Below, one piece after another: positions 35,601 to 43,601 of a DNA stretch of 59,549 bases. How positions within the stretch are numbered: position 1 is the stretch's first letter; each line of letters opens with the position of its first letter. Source of the stretch: a virus; the IMG/VR virus record IMGVR_UViG_3300025668_000006, positions 1 to 59,549 of that record; one strand, written 5' to 3'. The translations under genes and the position numbers were made by a program. Below the pieces are notes generated by a model that saw nothing but the letters and a program-made list of their open reading frames with translations, was not told the DNA's origin and made no database searches.

Positions 35601-36393
35601 AGTTAAATCCTTCGTTTAATAAATCCCAAGTCGCAGTAGTTGTTGGTACAACTCCAGTTGCGTCTTGTTTTGCAACATAAGTATGACCACCATATCTTAC
35701 TACATCACCAGTTTTGTATGCAGTACCACCAGCATATGTACCTTGCATTTTGTAACCAGTTGTTAAAACCGTCCAATATGAAGCGTTGTTATATGGTGTT
35801 TGACCTGTTGATTGTTGTTCGGCAACATAGTTGTAACCACCGTAGGTTACAATGTCACCTGCTTGATATGCAGTTGCAGAATTGTATGAATCTTCAAATT
35901 CTAATCCAGAAACGAATAAAGTAAATTTAGTAGTATCAATAGTTGAAGCGGCAGTATGTTCAACCGTACAAATGTAAACATTCGCACCGTACTTTGCTAA
36001 ATCGTTAACTTTATATGCAGTCGCAGCTGTATAAGTTCCTGTCCATTTAAATCCTGGAACAAATGATGTCCATTTTGAAGTGTCATCATATAAATCTGAT
36101 TGTGAAGTGTGCGCTTCATTACATACGAAAGTTGAACCTCCCCATTGTACTACATCATCTACTTTATAAGCAGTTGTTCCTGCCCAAGCGCCTTTCCATT
36201 CTTGTCCAGCAACCATCTTTTTCCATTTAGTCGCTGTTAAATCTGTTTCAAACGCAGCTGAACCTGTATGGTTAGCCATCGCCACGAAGCTGTTTCCTCC
36301 GTATCTTACAACATCATCTTTGATGTATGCTGTTCCTGTAACCCAATCTCCTTTAAAGTGAAATTTAAGTCTACCTAGAATAAAATCTGCCAT
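32677..36393 (-). CDS. Tail-fibre protein with six N-terminal modules and beta-helix (1238 aa)
   Basis: The first ~320 residues are six tandem copies of a ~50-residue module (W/F-x-G-x-W...TAYK-x-DDVV-x-YGG-x-x-Y-x-C...HT), the same unit used singly in the RCC1 fibres and similar to carbohydrate-binding-module repeats of cyanophage fibres. Next come FVAKHGTDNDPASDTGRGTSLDKPW and TVYVKTGEYEESLPIILSANTQLVGDG, hallmarks of a right-handed parallel beta-helix, then a long beta-rich region. The C-terminus contains short repeats typical of trimeric fibres. It probably forms a long or side tail fibre. Confidence 0.84.
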   Translation of the reverse strand: MADFILGRLKFHFKGDWVTGTAYIKDDVVRYGGNSFVAMANHTGSAAFETDLTATKWKKMVAGQEWKGAWAGTTAYKVDDVVQWGGSTFVCNEAHTSQSDLYDDTSKWTSFVPGFKWTGTYTAATAYKVNDLAKYGANVYICTVEHTAASTIDTTKFTLFVSGLEFEDSYNSATAYQAGDIVTYGGYNYVAEQQSTGQTPYNNASYWTVLTTGYKMQGTYAGGTAYKTGDVVRYGGHTYVAKQDATGVVPTTTATWDLLNEGFNWRDNWADATAYAPGDSVGYGSSSYRCKLAHTSSAVVGDAKRPDYDTGGVYWDLVAEGDSNFVTTTRGDLLTRNATQNIRLPIGTAGAVVQSDGTDVSWTIPGVTANVYFVAKHGTDNDPASDTGRGTSLDKPWLTLQYAMTWINANVTASTFKTVYVKTGEYEESLPIILSANTQLVGDGVRSTRIKPAAGNSTVAGLTNTPNNRADMFRVHNGTTVAGFTFTGMVGTMGTADSYGVARPNTSDGATRSGVVFALDPGTGVGDTTTHITSKSPFIQNCTHFGFGSVGIKIDGSLHNSGNRSILANDFTQVTSDGIGVWALNNAKSELVSVFTYYAHHGYLCDSGAVMRSLNSNNSYGEYGSTASGIDANETPYTGNVDLRNNEAQVGRVLVSGSGIGRLELQYAGNDYTSSSVAIAGSGASGAVSTTHADGAVNFVKVNTTGSTHFTTTGFAQTGTASTIKLAASDSQPDDFYNGMRITVYTGTGYGNTGVIADYVASTKTATVQKESGVAGFDVFVNSGLSAATTFDTTSGYEIEPRVALSGGGSPSRNALARAVVENQQISKILILDGGAGYSSAPTVTITDPNASTVGTATSHIGNGVISQTTVTTSGSGYKTETTTATITGDGYAEISSEGTAFVRLTGLSKSPTGGDIVEFAGISNQAYYVVSVTGYNAGAGLVRVNPKFTTSNTPTHSETATLRSNYSNIRLTGHDFLDVGTGDITTTNYPNTPTQLPDANDEIFEADRGRVFYSSTDQDGNFRVGNLFRIEQATGKATLNAEAFDLSGLQELSLGSNAQGNFGATINEFSTDGTLADNSDTALVTERAIKTYVDGQLGGGQNDLSVNSLTAGSITASGTGISTTGTSGTDVNLTIGTQNNGIITLSAQAQTAIAPTAANDLVNKSYVDAQGTPTLQTLSIDDEDLSLKRRVITNANELIQKESAYFDGTDATEGFEFINGTMQINIDKSGDLVIETT
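35457..36372 (-). repeat. Six tandem fibre modules (protein-level repeat)
   Basis: Six diverged copies of a ~50-codon unit (TAYKVDDVVxxGGxxFVC-type core) lie head to tail at the start of the 1238-residue fibre gene. The copies differ at the DNA level, so the array is old rather than a recent slippage product. Confidence 0.78.
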
Positions 36394-36416
36394 TTTTATC
36401 TCTCTCTATTTAATTT

Positions 36417-36914
36417 TTACAAATACCTGTTAATGTTGTTTTGGGTATAATAAGTTCCTCCACTAGGTGTCCAGTTAGCTCCTGTTGTAGAAGTTGCTGT
36501 CTCACTAGCGGCGTATGTATAATCTTGTTGATACCTTGCAACCAGATTACCGTCATCATTTATAAAATAAAAAAGTTTCAACGGATCAAATCTTGTTTGT
36601 TGATACTTTCTAAACTTTGCGTTTGTTTGATAATGGGAGTCCGTTGTTTCATCATAATCACTTTGTAGTGTATTCTGAACCGTTGTACCATCACTTGCTT
36701 TACCTAGTGCAAGTCCTTCAAAACCATTAAACCCAAATCCTTCACCAGAGTTAACTTCAATTGTCTCATTACTATCTAATTTTACTTTAGTATAGATTAA
36801 GAGACCATTAACATCACGGTTAAGGGCGTGCATTGCATATTCGTTAGAGATTTGAAAACCAGCAGCGTCTGTTGCTACTGCTTGTGAAGCTCCTGTTGGT
36901 AATGCTAATGCCAT
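36417..36914 (-). CDS. Putative tail/fibre-associated virion protein
   Basis: This 165-residue protein is not identified by name. It has a block typical of marine myovirus structural genes (ISNEYAMHALNRDVNGLLIYTKVKLDS) and a Tyr-rich C-terminus (YQQDYTYAASETATSTTGANWTPSGGTYYTQNNINRYL). It is beta-rich with no enzymatic motif. It has its own exact late box and leads into the large fibre gene, 23 bases away. Confidence 0.68.
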   Translation of the reverse strand: MALALPTGASQAVATDAAGFQISNEYAMHALNRDVNGLLIYTKVKLDSNETIEVNSGEGFGFNGFEGLALGKASDGTTVQNTLQSDYDETTDSHYQTNAKFRKYQQTRFDPLKLFYFINDDGNLVARYQQDYTYAASETATSTTGANWTPSGGTYYTQNNINRYL

Positions 36915-36939
36915 TTAATTATTCCTCTTCGTTTCTTTA

Positions 36940-36947
36940 TATTTATA
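36940..36947 (-). promoter_or_regulatory. T4-type late promoter box
   Basis: Exact TATAAATA on the minus strand, 26-33 bases before the ATG at 36914. Confidence 0.8.
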
Positions 36948-36970
36948 CAATAACCAGCGTCTAAAAACTA

Positions 36971-37300
36971 TTAAGTATTTTCTAATACCGACATTACCGT
37001 ATCTGTATTTCCGTGAGACGCAATAACTCTTATAATGTCATTTGCTTCAAGGTTTACAGGTTTATCTAATATAAATGTGTTATTTTGTGGTATGATGATA
37101 TTAGACATCAACGCCTTAAAAGTCGTTCCACCGTCTATTGTTATTTTTACATCAACTTCTGCTTGTGTATCAGTTGAAGTATTTGAAATGTAAACAGCGT
37201 GTAATACAGCAGTACCATTTGATGGTGCTGTATAAACATTTGCAGTTGAGTCATCAACTTGCGAGTTTGTCATTCCTGCGTTTTTAAAAGCACTAGCCAT
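36971..37300 (-). CDS. Small virion/fibre protein
   Basis: This 109-residue protein forms a single beta-sandwich-like pattern (NVYTAPSNGTAVLHAVYISNTS, AEVDVKITIDGGTTFKALM, DIIRVIASHGN). Small proteins of this pattern recur in T4-like cyanophage tail regions as structural components. It is separated by 3 bases from the upstream gene and by 56 from the next. Exact role unknown. Confidence 0.68.
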   Translation of the reverse strand: MASAFKNAGMTNSQVDDSTANVYTAPSNGTAVLHAVYISNTSTDTQAEVDVKITIDGGTTFKALMSNIIIPQNNTFILDKPVNLEANDIIRVIASHGNTDTVMSVLENT

Positions 37301-37303
37301 TTA

Positions 37304-37684
37304 TTATCCTCCAAATACCACAGCAAAGGCAAGAATATCTCCTGTCAATGCTAGTGTTCCACTAGAATCTGGTAGTTTAATCGTTCTATCAGCAGTCGGA
37401 TTTTCTACCGTTAATGTTGTTTCAAAGGCGTCAGCTGTGGCACCTTCAAAAATAATGTTTGCGTTATTAAAAGTTAAGTCTGTTGTTGATACAGCACCTG
37501 CTTGTAATACTGATTGAATATTAACAGCAGAGGCACCACCAACTTCTTTAATAGTGTTCGCATTTTGCTTCGTGTAAAACTTACCGTCAGCAATGTTCAT
37601 TGCTAATTCACCAATTTCTAAATCAGATAATTGAGGAACAGCAGAAGCTGTAAAACTTCTTTTTGGTTTAAGTATTGCGGTCAT
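37304..37684 (-). CDS. Small tail-fibre-related protein
   Basis: This 126-residue protein begins with the common fibre lead KPKRSFTASAVPQLSDLEIGELAMNIADGKFYTKQNANTIKEVGG, in which ELAxNxxDGKxYxK is a widespread phage-fibre attachment motif. The second half (IIFEGATADAFETTLTVENPTADRTIKLPDSSGTLALTGD) is nearly repeated in the 433-residue fibre protein at 50812-52113. It is probably a fibre adaptor. Its ATG shares a base with the upstream stop. Confidence 0.74.
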   Translation of the reverse strand: MTAILKPKRSFTASAVPQLSDLEIGELAMNIADGKFYTKQNANTIKEVGGASAVNIQSVLQAGAVSTTDLTFNNANIIFEGATADAFETTLTVENPTADRTIKLPDSSGTLALTGDILAFAVVFGG

Positions 37685-39420
37685 TAGAACAGACCACCGT
37701 CAATAGTATTCAATTCAACAGCACCACTTGTTACCGTAAATTGTGTACTATGAAATGACGCAACTCCTTTATTACTTGTACTTGCGTCTTCGCCAGCAAT
37801 TGTAATTGAAGAACCAGAAGCAGAAGTATCAATTCCTTCTCCTGCAGAAATAGTTAATGTGTTTCCTAATCCAACCGTACCAGTTCCAGTCTCACCAGCA
37901 AGTAAGAGATTTGGATCCGCAAGTTTAGAGTTTGCAATACTTCCTGCTAACATAGCATTTGTAACCCCACCTGCTTTAACAGATAAAGCGTCTGATATTA
38001 CAGCGATTGAAGTATTGTCTACATTAACATCTAAAGTGTTTCCTGCTTTTACCATAGCTGCACCGGCAACTACTTGACCAGCACCAGAAAATTGTGATAC
38101 AGGTAATTCAGTATTATTTGCAAGTGTACTATCAGTTAAAGTTGGTGTACCGTTGTGAGTGAATACATAACCGTTATCACTATTAGCAGTACCTTCTTCT
38201 ACGAAAGTAAATGTACCACCAGTTAATTCAGTACCAGCGTTTGCGTCTTGTGTTCTTGTTAATCTCCAGTTAGTAGAGTTAGTACCAACGATTTCTACTA
38301 GGTAGATACCGTTTTGTCTAGCTTCACTTTGGTCTTTAACCATAACTCTATCGTTTAGTGATAATGCAACACCGTCAATAGTTAGTGCAGCTTGAGTTCC
38401 ATTATTGTCTAATCTACCATTTGATTGGTCATATGTTGCAGATAAGTTTGCTGTAGTAGCAACTCTACAACTATCTTTTACATCTAAACCACTTGAAGCA
38501 CTATCAACATATTCTTTTGTTGCAAGTGAGTCAGCAGCGAAACCTGCTCTATCTTTATATCCACTAGGTACGGTAACCGTTCCAGTTCCGTGTGGTGATA
38601 AAGTAATATTTCTATTTGCAGCCGATGTAGCAATGTCTTGTCCATCTATTGTTAAATGGTCAACGACTACATTTGTTAATCCAGCAATGTCAGTTGTAGC
38701 AGTACCGAGAGTTAATGCAGTAGTACCTAAGGTTACACCGTCATTTGCAAGTTTAATATTTGATACGCCACCGTCAGCAAGTTGTGTTGTGCCAACTCCA
38801 CCATCTTGTACTTTAATAGTTACCGTATTACCGGAAACTGCTGTATCAATTGTTGTATCACCAGTTAGTAGTAGAGTAGAGTTAGTTGAGTAATCTGTTG
38901 TTGCACCAGCACTATCTTCAATTGTAAGTGTAGTATCTACAGCGTCAAATCCTAATTGAGCTTCAGTACCAGAAGCAGAAATTACTTTTAGAAATTGTCC
39001 TTGAGAACCTGCACCGTCAGGTAATAATAGTGTTGATGAATTTGTTAGTGATAATGGAGCTTTTAAAATAACATTGTTTGAACCGTTATTTGTTGCTTCA
39101 TTAAAAGTTATACGACCAGATTGAGTTGTTTCGTTACCAACTATAATCTCGTCAATTCTTTTGTTTGAATCTGTTGTTATTAATTTTTCAGCAGTAATGA
39201 CACCGTTCGTTGTTGGAAATAAACTAGTGAAATACTTACCACCAATTACATCAATATCGTTTGCGTTTCCTGAACCGTCTACACCACCTGCACCTACGAA
39301 TAATCTATCACCGGCATTACCAGCAGTACCTGTGCCATATGTAAATGCTAATTCACCAAGTTTTAGTGTTCCTGGAGCTAAAGCATTAGCACTTCTTTTT
39401 ATTCTAATTATTGTTGACAT
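37684..39420 (-). CDS. Tail-fibre/structural protein (578 aa)
   Basis: The N-terminus ([42 protein letters not shown]) is the fibre lead found in many marine myoviruses. The rest is beta-rich with short fibre-like repeats ([54 protein letters not shown]). LATKEYVD is a common fibre coiled-coil motif. A large plus-strand open frame inside it is a shadow. Virion fibre function is inferred. Confidence 0.8.
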   Translation of the reverse strand: MSTIIRIKRSANALAPGTLKLGELAFTYGTGTAGNAGDRLFVGAGGVDGSGNANDIDVIGGKYFTSLFPTTNGVITAEKLITTDSNKRIDEIIVGNETTQSGRITFNEATNNGSNNVILKAPLSLTNSSTLLLPDGAGSQGQFLKVISASGTEAQLGFDAVDTTLTIEDSAGATTDYSTNSTLLLTGDTTIDTAVSGNTVTIKVQDGGVGTTQLADGGVSNIKLANDGVTLGTTALTLGTATTDIAGLTNVVVDHLTIDGQDIATSAANRNITLSPHGTGTVTVPSGYKDRAGFAADSLATKEYVDSASSGLDVKDSCRVATTANLSATYDQSNGRLDNNGTQAALTIDGVALSLNDRVMVKDQSEARQNGIYLVEIVGTNSTNWRLTRTQDANAGTELTGGTFTFVEEGTANSDNGYVFTHNGTPTLTDSTLANNTELPVSQFSGAGQVVAGAAMVKAGNTLDVNVDNTSIAVISDALSVKAGGVTNAMLAGSIANSKLADPNLLLAGETGTGTVGLGNTLTISAGEGIDTSASGSSITIAGEDASTSNKGVASFHSTQFTVTSGAVELNTIDGGLF

Positions 39421-39450
39421 ATCTTAACTCTCTCTTTTGTTACCTTAAAC

Positions 39451-39708
39451 TTAAAATGAACCACCGTTCAATGTTATTGAACCAGTAGTAGTTGAAATCT
39501 CGTCTCTTACAACAAATTTATCACTTGTTGCAGAATACTGAATCATACTACCATCTGCTAAGGTAGAAGCGTCTACATCTCCCATTAATCTAAATTTCAA
39601 AGTAGAATTGGTAACAGCAGTTTGAGAAGCTGCACCTGCAGGCATAGTAACCGACACTTGTTGTGGTCTACTTATCGTTGAATCTATTCTTGCTTTAATT
39701 TGCGACAC
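39451..39708 (-). CDS. Small virion protein (GTG start)
   Basis: This 85-residue protein has a beta-strand pattern (PQQVSVTMPAGA, LKFRLMGDVDAS, MIQYSATSDKFVVRDE) and a C-terminal GSITLNGGSF like other fibre tips here. The start codon is GTG at 39708, supported by AGGGAG eight bases upstream; no nearby ATG fits. Probably a tail/fibre accessory protein. Confidence 0.65.
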   Translation of the reverse strand: MSQIKARIDSTISRPQQVSVTMPAGAASQTAVTNSTLKFRLMGDVDASTLADGSMIQYSATSDKFVVRDEISTTTGSITLNGGSF

Positions 39709-39731
39709 TTTTAGTCTCCCTTAATTGTTAA

Positions 39732-39739
39732 TATTTATA
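39732..39739 (-). promoter_or_regulatory. T4-type late promoter box
   Basis: Exact TATAAATA on the minus strand, 24-31 bases before the GTG start at 39708. Confidence 0.78.
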
Positions 39740-39776
39740 ACCGAAGGGTATTCAAAAACTAATAGTTTAAAAATAA

Positions 39777-40118
39777 TTAAATGGTCACATTAGGACGCAC
39801 GGTTATTATACCTTCAATAACCCTGGTTACTACACTATCACTAGTTCTCGTAACCTCTACATCATAAACATATCTTGCTGGCGCATCCAAGGCACCAGAT
39901 TGAGCAGAAGTCAAAGATAGTGTTATAATGCCTGTAGCAGGGTTTGCTACGGCAGCAGTCATCACTATCCGTGTCTTTGTACTCTCATACCCCTTTGCCA
40001 TTTTAGCGGCAACGGTATGTCCAGTTAAGTCCCAAGCGGCACCATCATTTCCTGCAAGTGTTATATTTGAAGAAAATGTTGTTCCTTGGTCTATTCTTAA
40101 ATTTGCTATAGCAGCCAT
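39777..40118 (-). CDS. Ig-like/BppU-type baseplate protein
   Basis: This 113-residue protein shows the pattern LRIDQGTTFSSNITLAGNDGAAWDLTGHTVAAKMAKGYEST...ITLSLTSAQSGALDAPARYVYDVEVTRTSDSVVTRVIEGIITVRPNVT. That is the N-terminal beta-sandwich seen in BppU-type baseplate upper proteins and in many cyanophage small virion proteins. It lies 4 bases downstream of the DUF6447-like gene. A tail-associated structural role is likely. Confidence 0.72.
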   Translation of the reverse strand: MAAIANLRIDQGTTFSSNITLAGNDGAAWDLTGHTVAAKMAKGYESTKTRIVMTAAVANPATGIITLSLTSAQSGALDAPARYVYDVEVTRTSDSVVTRVIEGIITVRPNVTI

Positions 40119-40122
40119 TTAC

Positions 40123-40359
40123 TTAATCTTTTTTCGGTTCTTCTGTTTGAGTTTCTTCTTGTTTTGGAGCAGTTGGATCAATACCTAGAAATTCACAAAT
40201 CTTAGCATTGTAGTATCTAACTAACACATCAATTTTTTCAAGTTCAATCTCAACTCTCGCTTTGTTTTGTACTAATTCTTGTCTAGCGATAACATAATTT
40301 TTAGTTCTATCGTCAAACTTCTCTTCATCATACTCTTTACCATTTATTTTAATTGCCAT
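40123..40359 (-). CDS. Small conserved phage protein (DUF6447-like)
   Basis: This 78-residue protein has the lead KINGKEYDEEKFDDRTKNYVIARQELVQNKARVEIELEKIDVLVRYYNAKI, a helical region typical of small conserved proteins in marine T4-like phages (DUF6447 type by pattern). An acidic low-complexity tail follows. Its exact late box lies 20-27 bases upstream. Function unknown. Confidence 0.7.
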   Translation of the reverse strand: MAIKINGKEYDEEKFDDRTKNYVIARQELVQNKARVEIELEKIDVLVRYYNAKICEFLGIDPTAPKQEETQTEEPKKD

Positions 40360-40378
40360 AATTATCTCCTTGTATTAT

Positions 40379-40386
40379 TATTTATA
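40379..40386 (-). promoter_or_regulatory. T4-type late promoter box after the modification cluster
   Basis: Exact TATAAATA on the minus strand, 20-27 bases before the ATG at 40359 and 12 bases past the stop of the last modification-cluster gene. It marks the transcriptional boundary between that cluster and the small fibre genes. Confidence 0.78.
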
Positions 40387-40398
40387 AGCGTTCTTATA

Positions 40399-40809
40399 TC
40401 AGATTTTACCATCATATTTAATTTCTTTTTCATAATAGTCTCTAATATCAGGTATCATTCCCAATTGTTCATCTTTAGGAAACGCAGATATGATTGGGTC
40501 ATAAATGTGTTCCTTCCCTTTATATACTTCAAAGTATGGGTCATTGCCAAATAACAAGTCCTTGTCGTTTAACAAATCGTAAAACTTATCTCCATAATCT
40601 CTCTCTATCCACTTTGCATAACATATCGCTACACAATAACTCTTTGCTGGGTAGATAAATCTTTCTACTTGTTCTACCCAATGTCTTTTCGCATTAAGAA
40701 TAATATCACTATCTTCCCATATAAGATATATCTCCTTATCGTTCAATGTATCTTTGTGAGTAGGATTTAATCTATGATATACTTCTTGTTTGAGTTTCCA
40801 TTCTTTCAT
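40399..40809 (-). CDS. Hypothetical protein at end of modification cluster
   Basis: This 136-residue protein is unidentified. It contains KEIYLIWEDSDIILNAKRHWVEQVERFIYPAKSYCVAICYAKWIERDYG (about 25-74) and an aromatic, charged C-terminus. It overlaps the MptE-like gene by 38 bases and ends the cluster before the late box at 40379. No motif shows a function. Confidence 0.68.
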   Translation of the reverse strand: MKEWKLKQEVYHRLNPTHKDTLNDKEIYLIWEDSDIILNAKRHWVEQVERFIYPAKSYCVAICYAKWIERDYGDKFYDLLNDKDLLFGNDPYFEVYKGKEHIYDPIISAFPKDEQLGMIPDIRDYYEKEIKYDGKI

Positions 40810-41566
40810 AACTTATATACTCCACATTCTTACATTCATTCCATTCAGGAATATTAACATTTAACATATTCTTTCTATTTACCTTATAAAACTTTACCCA
40901 ACGATTTAAATTGAATAGTTTACGCCATTGTAATATCCAATTTTGTAAATAATATTGACTAGGGTGTGTATCAGATTTATAAAAAGGTTGACCAGCATAT
41001 ATGTTATTAAATTTACTTGACATACTATATATGTCGTGTCCTATTAGATACACTTCTTTCAATTCTGATATTTCATTACAAGCAACAAAACCACTTGCAG
41101 GACCTGTTGCCCAAGTTAACTCGTCACCACCGTTAACTAAATCTGTAAAACTTTTTACTTTATCACCTGTCAACCAACTAATGTTGACCATATTCTTTCC
41201 TGTTTCTTTATCATTGTATCCGTGCAAAACAAAACTATTAGAACCTACTCTTTGATTTTCTACAAGTAAACCTGAATTCCTAATTGCTCTTATATGTCTA
41301 TACCCAGGAAAGAAACCACTTAACATAGTCTCGTAATGTTCGTGTGGTACAGGATTCCAATCTCTAAAATAACATTTAGCAGTATAACTATAACCTGAAT
41401 GATAAATGCTGTGCATAACAGGATGGTCCATCGCAACTAAAATATCAGGTGCAAAATCTTTGTATAGATTATTACAACCTATTATAACACCTCTTCCTTT
41501 TATAGTAGAAAATTTAAAACCTTTTCTACTTTGACCATTACCTATAAGAAACGCTCTATTTGCCAT
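40772..41566 (-). CDS. MptE/DUF115-like protein (putative nucleotide-sugar or transferase fold)
   Basis: This 264-residue protein starts with FLIGNGQSRKGFKFSTIKGRGVIIGCNNLYKDFAPDILVAMDHPV, a Rossmann-like lead (GNGxSRK...GCNN...PDxLVAxD) seen in MptE/DUF115-type and some phage glycosyltransferase-like proteins. Later TWATGPASGFVACNEISELKEVYLIGHDIYS resembles the second nucleotide-binding half of that fold. Glycan or nucleotide-sugar transfer to a virion protein is a guess. It overlaps the radical SAM gene by 11 bases. Confidence 0.66.
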   Translation of the reverse strand: MANRAFLIGNGQSRKGFKFSTIKGRGVIIGCNNLYKDFAPDILVAMDHPVMHSIYHSGYSYTAKCYFRDWNPVPHEHYETMLSGFFPGYRHIRAIRNSGLLVENQRVGSNSFVLHGYNDKETGKNMVNISWLTGDKVKSFTDLVNGGDELTWATGPASGFVACNEISELKEVYLIGHDIYSMSSKFNNIYAGQPFYKSDTHPSQYYLQNWILQWRKLFNLNRWVKFYKVNRKNMLNVNIPEWNECKNVEYISYERMETQTRSIS

Positions 41567-42527
41567 ATTTAAAACTATAAGTATCTAACAGATACCTATA
41601 CCCATTACAACCATCTTTTAAAGTTTTAACATATCTATAGTGTTCAGTTAAACATCTACCTAGATATTCACACTTACGACATATATCAGAAATATTTTGT
41701 TCTTTCTCTTTTTGACACCATACTTCGTAATCAGCAAAACTATCAAGTTCTAAAAAATACTCATTATCGTCTTTATCAAAGTCTAGTACAGCAAATTTAC
41801 CATTAGGTGTAATGTACAAGTGGTCATCGCTATATGCGTTATAATTACTATTAAGAGAATCTTTTATGTTCAATTCATTAATAAATGGAAATGGATTGTT
41901 CTTAAATGTTTCTTTACTTTGTATGCTTTTATATTCTAATATCATTCTTAATATAAAATCTTCAAAGTCAGCGTGTGTCGCACCTAATTGATTTGCTTGA
42001 TTTGTACTATAAGGTTTAATTTCAAATCCTTTAAAGTTTTTATTATCTATTGCTAGATGGTTCATCTTTGACAAAATATCTTGTGGCGATTTTTTCATAA
42101 CTTCTGGAGTTGCCAACATTAAAACAGAAAATTCAACAGGTAAAGTTTTCATATTTTCAAAAACTTGTTCGTGTTTCTCTCTAGTATCCATATCATAACT
42201 AACACTTATAAAATATTCAGGATTCATAAACTCACTTCTTACCATAGATAAGTTTGTGTTTATATTAATCTTGTCTTTATAATATATCTTAATTGCATTA
42301 GTAATCTTTTCTAGGTTATCTTCTTTTAATACACCTATCTCACCACCATACAAATCAATGTGTTCTATATCTCTATGAGTTTGTACTTCATTTAATAGTT
42401 CACTTAACTTAAAGTGGTCAATACATTTTTTATCACCTAATTGGTCAGGTGTAAGATAACACCAATGACATCTAAAATTACAGAAATAAGATGGATTGAT
42501 TGATAGATTAATCTTCGGCTTCGTCAT
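41556..42527 (-). CDS. Radical SAM protein D
   Basis: This 323-residue protein has the radical SAM cluster motif C16-x3-C20-x2-C23 (CNFRCHWC), a GGE motif in IDLYGGEIG, and a TIM-barrel-length body. The C-terminus has extra cysteines (CRKCEYLGRCLTEHYRYVKTLKDGC) like a shortened auxiliary-cluster domain. Radical SAM enzymes of this architecture modify peptides. It overlaps both neighbours and belongs to the same transcript as radical SAM proteins A-C. Substrate unknown. Confidence 0.86.
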   Translation of the reverse strand: MTKPKINLSINPSYFCNFRCHWCYLTPDQLGDKKCIDHFKLSELLNEVQTHRDIEHIDLYGGEIGVLKEDNLEKITNAIKIYYKDKININTNLSMVRSEFMNPEYFISVSYDMDTREKHEQVFENMKTLPVEFSVLMLATPEVMKKSPQDILSKMNHLAIDNKNFKGFEIKPYSTNQANQLGATHADFEDFILRMILEYKSIQSKETFKNNPFPFINELNIKDSLNSNYNAYSDDHLYITPNGKFAVLDFDKDDNEYFLELDSFADYEVWCQKEKEQNISDICRKCEYLGRCLTEHYRYVKTLKDGCNGYRYLLDTYSFKYGK

Positions 42528-43083
42528 AGTTCAATTCCTCAATGGACTTTAATAACATTTTTTTACATCTACTAAACATTAGTTTTCTAATAATATTTTG
42601 TTTCCAGTTTCTATCACTTTGAAATAATCCTATCCAGAGATAGTTATACTCCATATGATTTCTCATAAACAATCTATTGAGTTCAGCATACTCTTGTTCT
42701 TTTTCTAAAGTGTAATCTACTCTTTCTAATAGTTCACCTTTAACATTTGCTTGTTGTTCTTTTATCTTGTACGATATACCTGGTATGTGCATTGTCTTTG
42801 CAATTATATCGTTTATTCTATCTAACTTGTTTTTACCACCTAGTGCCAACATTATATAAAATGGCATATGGTGTTTCTTTGAGAAGTGTCCTTCACAACT
42901 TGATATTGGAAGAAAACCTTTTCTAATAAATTCGTGGCAATGAGGTAGTACACCTTTCTCAACTTCATTGTCAAAATCTTTATCAAATGGACTTACTGAT
43001 AGAGCTAGATACCCATTTGAATAATCTAAATCTTGTTCTTGCGAGGCGTGTATTCTGCCGTTTGGAAATATTTTATTTTTCAT
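42508..43083 (-). CDS. Cys/His-rich hypothetical protein
   Basis: This 191-residue protein is not recognised. Its central stretch LPHCHEFIRKGFLPISSCEGHFSKKHHMPFYIMLAL clusters Cys and His residues (HCH, SSCEGH, HH) that could bind metal; SSCEGH recalls, weakly, the SSC motif of Tyw3-like proteins. The C-terminal half is helical and basic. Its ATG overlaps the upstream oxygenase stop (ATGA), so it is coupled to it. Confidence 0.68.
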   Translation of the reverse strand: MKNKIFPNGRIHASQEQDLDYSNGYLALSVSPFDKDFDNEVEKGVLPHCHEFIRKGFLPISSCEGHFSKKHHMPFYIMLALGGKNKLDRINDIIAKTMHIPGISYKIKEQQANVKGELLERVDYTLEKEQEYAELNRLFMRNHMEYNYLWIGLFQSDRNWKQNIIRKLMFSRCKKMLLKSIEELNYDEAED

Positions 43084-43601
43084 ATATTATAATCAAAACA
43101 TCCTACAATTCGTTCATTGTTAATTAATTTAAATTTGCCAACTCTATGTTCCCATACTTTACTATGATTTAAAAATATTAAATCATTCTTACCTGGATAT
43201 AACCAACAAGACAATTCTTTTGTTTGTTTGTTTCTTACTGATAAAGAACCACCTTGTTCTTTATTACAGGCACTTGTAAAGTACATTAATATAGCAATGT
43301 TTGCTCCTTCTTTCAAATCATTGTGCCATAGTGTACTTTCATAGTCTACACCATTGACAATTTGTGGTCGTCCGTGTAATTTGTATTTACTAGACACCTT
43401 ACTAATATATTTATCACCCAAATATTTGTGGGTTGTGGCGAGTGCGTGTGCAACCTTTTCAGTATGAACAGCAACCGTATACTCTTTATCTGATTCTACA
43501 AAAGGTATTTGTACACCTTCAAAGAATTTAAATGGCATAAGGTCTTTATGTGGCCATACTCCATTTATTATCAGATTTGATAAATCGTGTTCACCCCTCA
43601 C
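43080..43601 (-). CDS. 2OG-Fe(II) oxygenase-like protein 2 of modification cluster
   Basis: The 173-residue reading has H93-x-D95 (LWHND), distal H152 (WEHRVG) and R164 (NNERIVG), the complete facial triad plus 2-oxoglutarate arginine of the prolyl-hydroxylase-like superfamily. GGSLSVRN...WLYPGKNDLIFLNHS is the usual beta-helix core. The start is uncertain. GTG at 43601 has GGAG 8 bases upstream; TTG at 43625 and ATG at 43538 are alternatives. It overlaps the next oxygenase gene by 11 bases. Confidence 0.8.
   Translation of the reverse strand: MRGEHDLSNLIINGVWPHKDLMPFKFFEGVQIPFVESDKEYTVAVHTEKVAHALATTHKYLGDKYISKVSSKYKLHGRPQIVNGVDYESTLWHNDLKEGANIAILMYFTSACNKEQGGSLSVRNKQTKELSCWLYPGKNDLIFLNHSKVWEHRVGKFKLINNERIVGCFDYNI

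Noticed and set aside
38405-38893. 162-codon plus-strand open frame inside the 578-residue fibre gene
   Set aside because: It is exactly antisense to a convincing fibre protein, shows a repetitive Val/Ser/Pro composition and has no homology-like motif; it is a shadow frame.
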